The notes beneath the pieces are model-generated. The model was not told where the DNA came from. It saw only the letters and a list, made by a program, of their open reading frames with translations, and ran no database searches. A DNA stretch of 64,000 bases, from contig JAVTVJ010000813.1 in NCBI GenBank assembly GCA_034509425.1, forward strand, positions 248,001 to 312,000, read 5' to 3'. Position 1 is the stretch's first letter; each line of letters starts with the position of its first letter. The DNA is from Eopsaltria australis (Eukaryota > Chordata > Aves > Passeriformes > Petroicidae). The translations under genes were made by a program, and so were the position numbers. Shown here one piece after another: positions 1-64,000 of the stretch.

Positions 1-1041
1 TTTGCTTAGACTAGTTTCTTAACTTTTAGAGAATAAAGAAAGCGGAGCCAAAATTCATGCTTACCTCTATTGATCTGGCTGTGGAACGTTTTTACTCTTT
101 TGCAAAACACACTGCATTTTTCTCAGGTGCCTTACTAGTTACTTTGATGAATTAGGAGTCAGAGGGGCTTCTTAATTCTATTTCGGGCTTGCTCTCCAGA
201 CTTAATGGAACATGCTCTGTTTTTCAGCTCTGAGATGCAATATAATTGGAAAAGTAGGTGATGGAGAGATCTAAGTAATCTAGGTGGCCATATCTTGGCT
301 ACAATATATTATGTAAACCTTGTTCTAAAATACTTTTCTAAAGGTTAGCTGTTTGTTTGAGAGTATTGATAGTTTAAAAACAACGTGAAAGAATTAAAGA
401 TATGGAAGATGAAGCTCATTTTAAGGAAGTATGACAAAAATAGCAAATGCAAAAATATTTCTAGGCTTATAAGGTGGATATCCTATAGAACACTAAAATT
501 AATAGAGTTTTTATTCAAGCAGCCAGTGAGCTGGAAAGTTTTTGTGAGTAGGAGCCCAATAGAAGAAAATAAGCATATTCAGTAATTCATTACAGGTCCA
601 TTGTTCCCCAATTCCCACAAGGAAAGTGATGATAAAGGGGAAAAAAGTAAGGATGAGAAAAGAGAAGGGTAAGAATATTTAGAGATCCTCACTGTGCAAG
701 TCTCATGCAGAACATCTGTGGGGTTGATGTGATGAGCATGAACTAAAGAGCTCTCCTTGAGTTTGTGGAGGTGAAAGGAACCACCAAATCCCTGTTCCAC
801 TCTGTTGGGCCAGATCTGAAGTGACTCTCATTTAAGCCTAGTGGAACAGAAAAGTGGGTTTGGTTTATTTTATTTTATTTTTCGTTCAGAAGGGAGTATT
901 GAATAAAATTCTAAAACATTTTTTAAAGTTTTGATGTTACCATGTTAAAGTAGTAAGTGTATAGCTAGAAAAGCCATCAATAATAGTTGTTATTCCTTAT
1001 AACCTGAAATATAAAAACTCTTGTGTTTGTATCTCCTACAG
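1..1041. other. 3' part of the intron upstream of e1
   Basis: AT-rich intronic sequence. The residues expected just before e1 (D-Y-K-K-G-F-S-F-A-F in human) are not encoded here, so the previous exon lies outside the window. It ends in a weak pyrimidine tract and CAG at 1039-1041. No repeat recognised. Confidence 0.85.
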
Positions 1042-63904
<62,863 letters not shown>

Positions 63905-64000
63905 GTAAAGTTGAAGTTATAAGACTTTAGGACCATCTTTAAAAACAATTGTAGAGCAGCTTTAGACAATCAGTGAAAACCGTGTTTAAATGTACCTTGG
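63905..64000. other. start of the intron after e27
   Basis: Only 96 bases, nothing recognised. The last coding exon is not reached. Confidence 0.85.

Overview
The window is vertebrate nuclear DNA, almost certainly avian. It is AT-rich, carries several chicken-repeat-1 (CR1) LINE fragments with the characteristic avian 3' end, and has one degraded avian endogenous-retrovirus LTR. Nothing in it looks bacterial, plasmid or phage-like. Species cannot be fixed from the sequence.

One gene fills the window: CACNA2D1, the voltage-gated calcium channel auxiliary subunit alpha2/delta-1, on the + strand. I placed 27 consecutive internal coding exons between 1042 and 63904. They sum to 2154 nt (718 codons), keep one open frame, and correspond to roughly residues 347 to 1069 of the human protein as I remember it. 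The 5' exons (signal peptide, N-terminal part, first half of the VWA domain with the MIDAS DxSxS) lie upstream. The last exon (GPI-anchor signal, stop codon, 3' UTR) lies downstream.

Layout: 1-1041 is the end of the upstream intron. Exon e1 at 1042-1146 (VWA) is followed by a 19-kb intron with a 58-bp tandem duplication and old CR1 relics. Exons e2-e7 (20241-30260) finish the VWA and encode the first Cache half. Exons e8-e9 (33385-37368) hold the mammalian alternatively spliced regions A and B. Exons e10-e19 (38457-52943) encode the central alpha2 ectodomain. Exons e20-e24 (54235-59223) encode the cysteine-rich end of alpha2. Exons e25-e27 (59373-63904) encode delta, starting at the [10 protein letters not shown] processing site.

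Outside the exons I see intronic DNA with CR1 copies, one LTR remnant that runs into a nested TTTCC / 12-bp minisatellite, long poly(T) tracts, and GC-richer blocks I could not assign. I found no second gene, RNA gene or CRISPR array. The most interesting signals concern isoform control: conserved regions A and B, a possible decayed region-C microexon, an unusually long poly(T) splice tract, and a 101-bp intron with an in-frame stop overlapping AATAAA. All human comparisons are from memory of the family, not a search.
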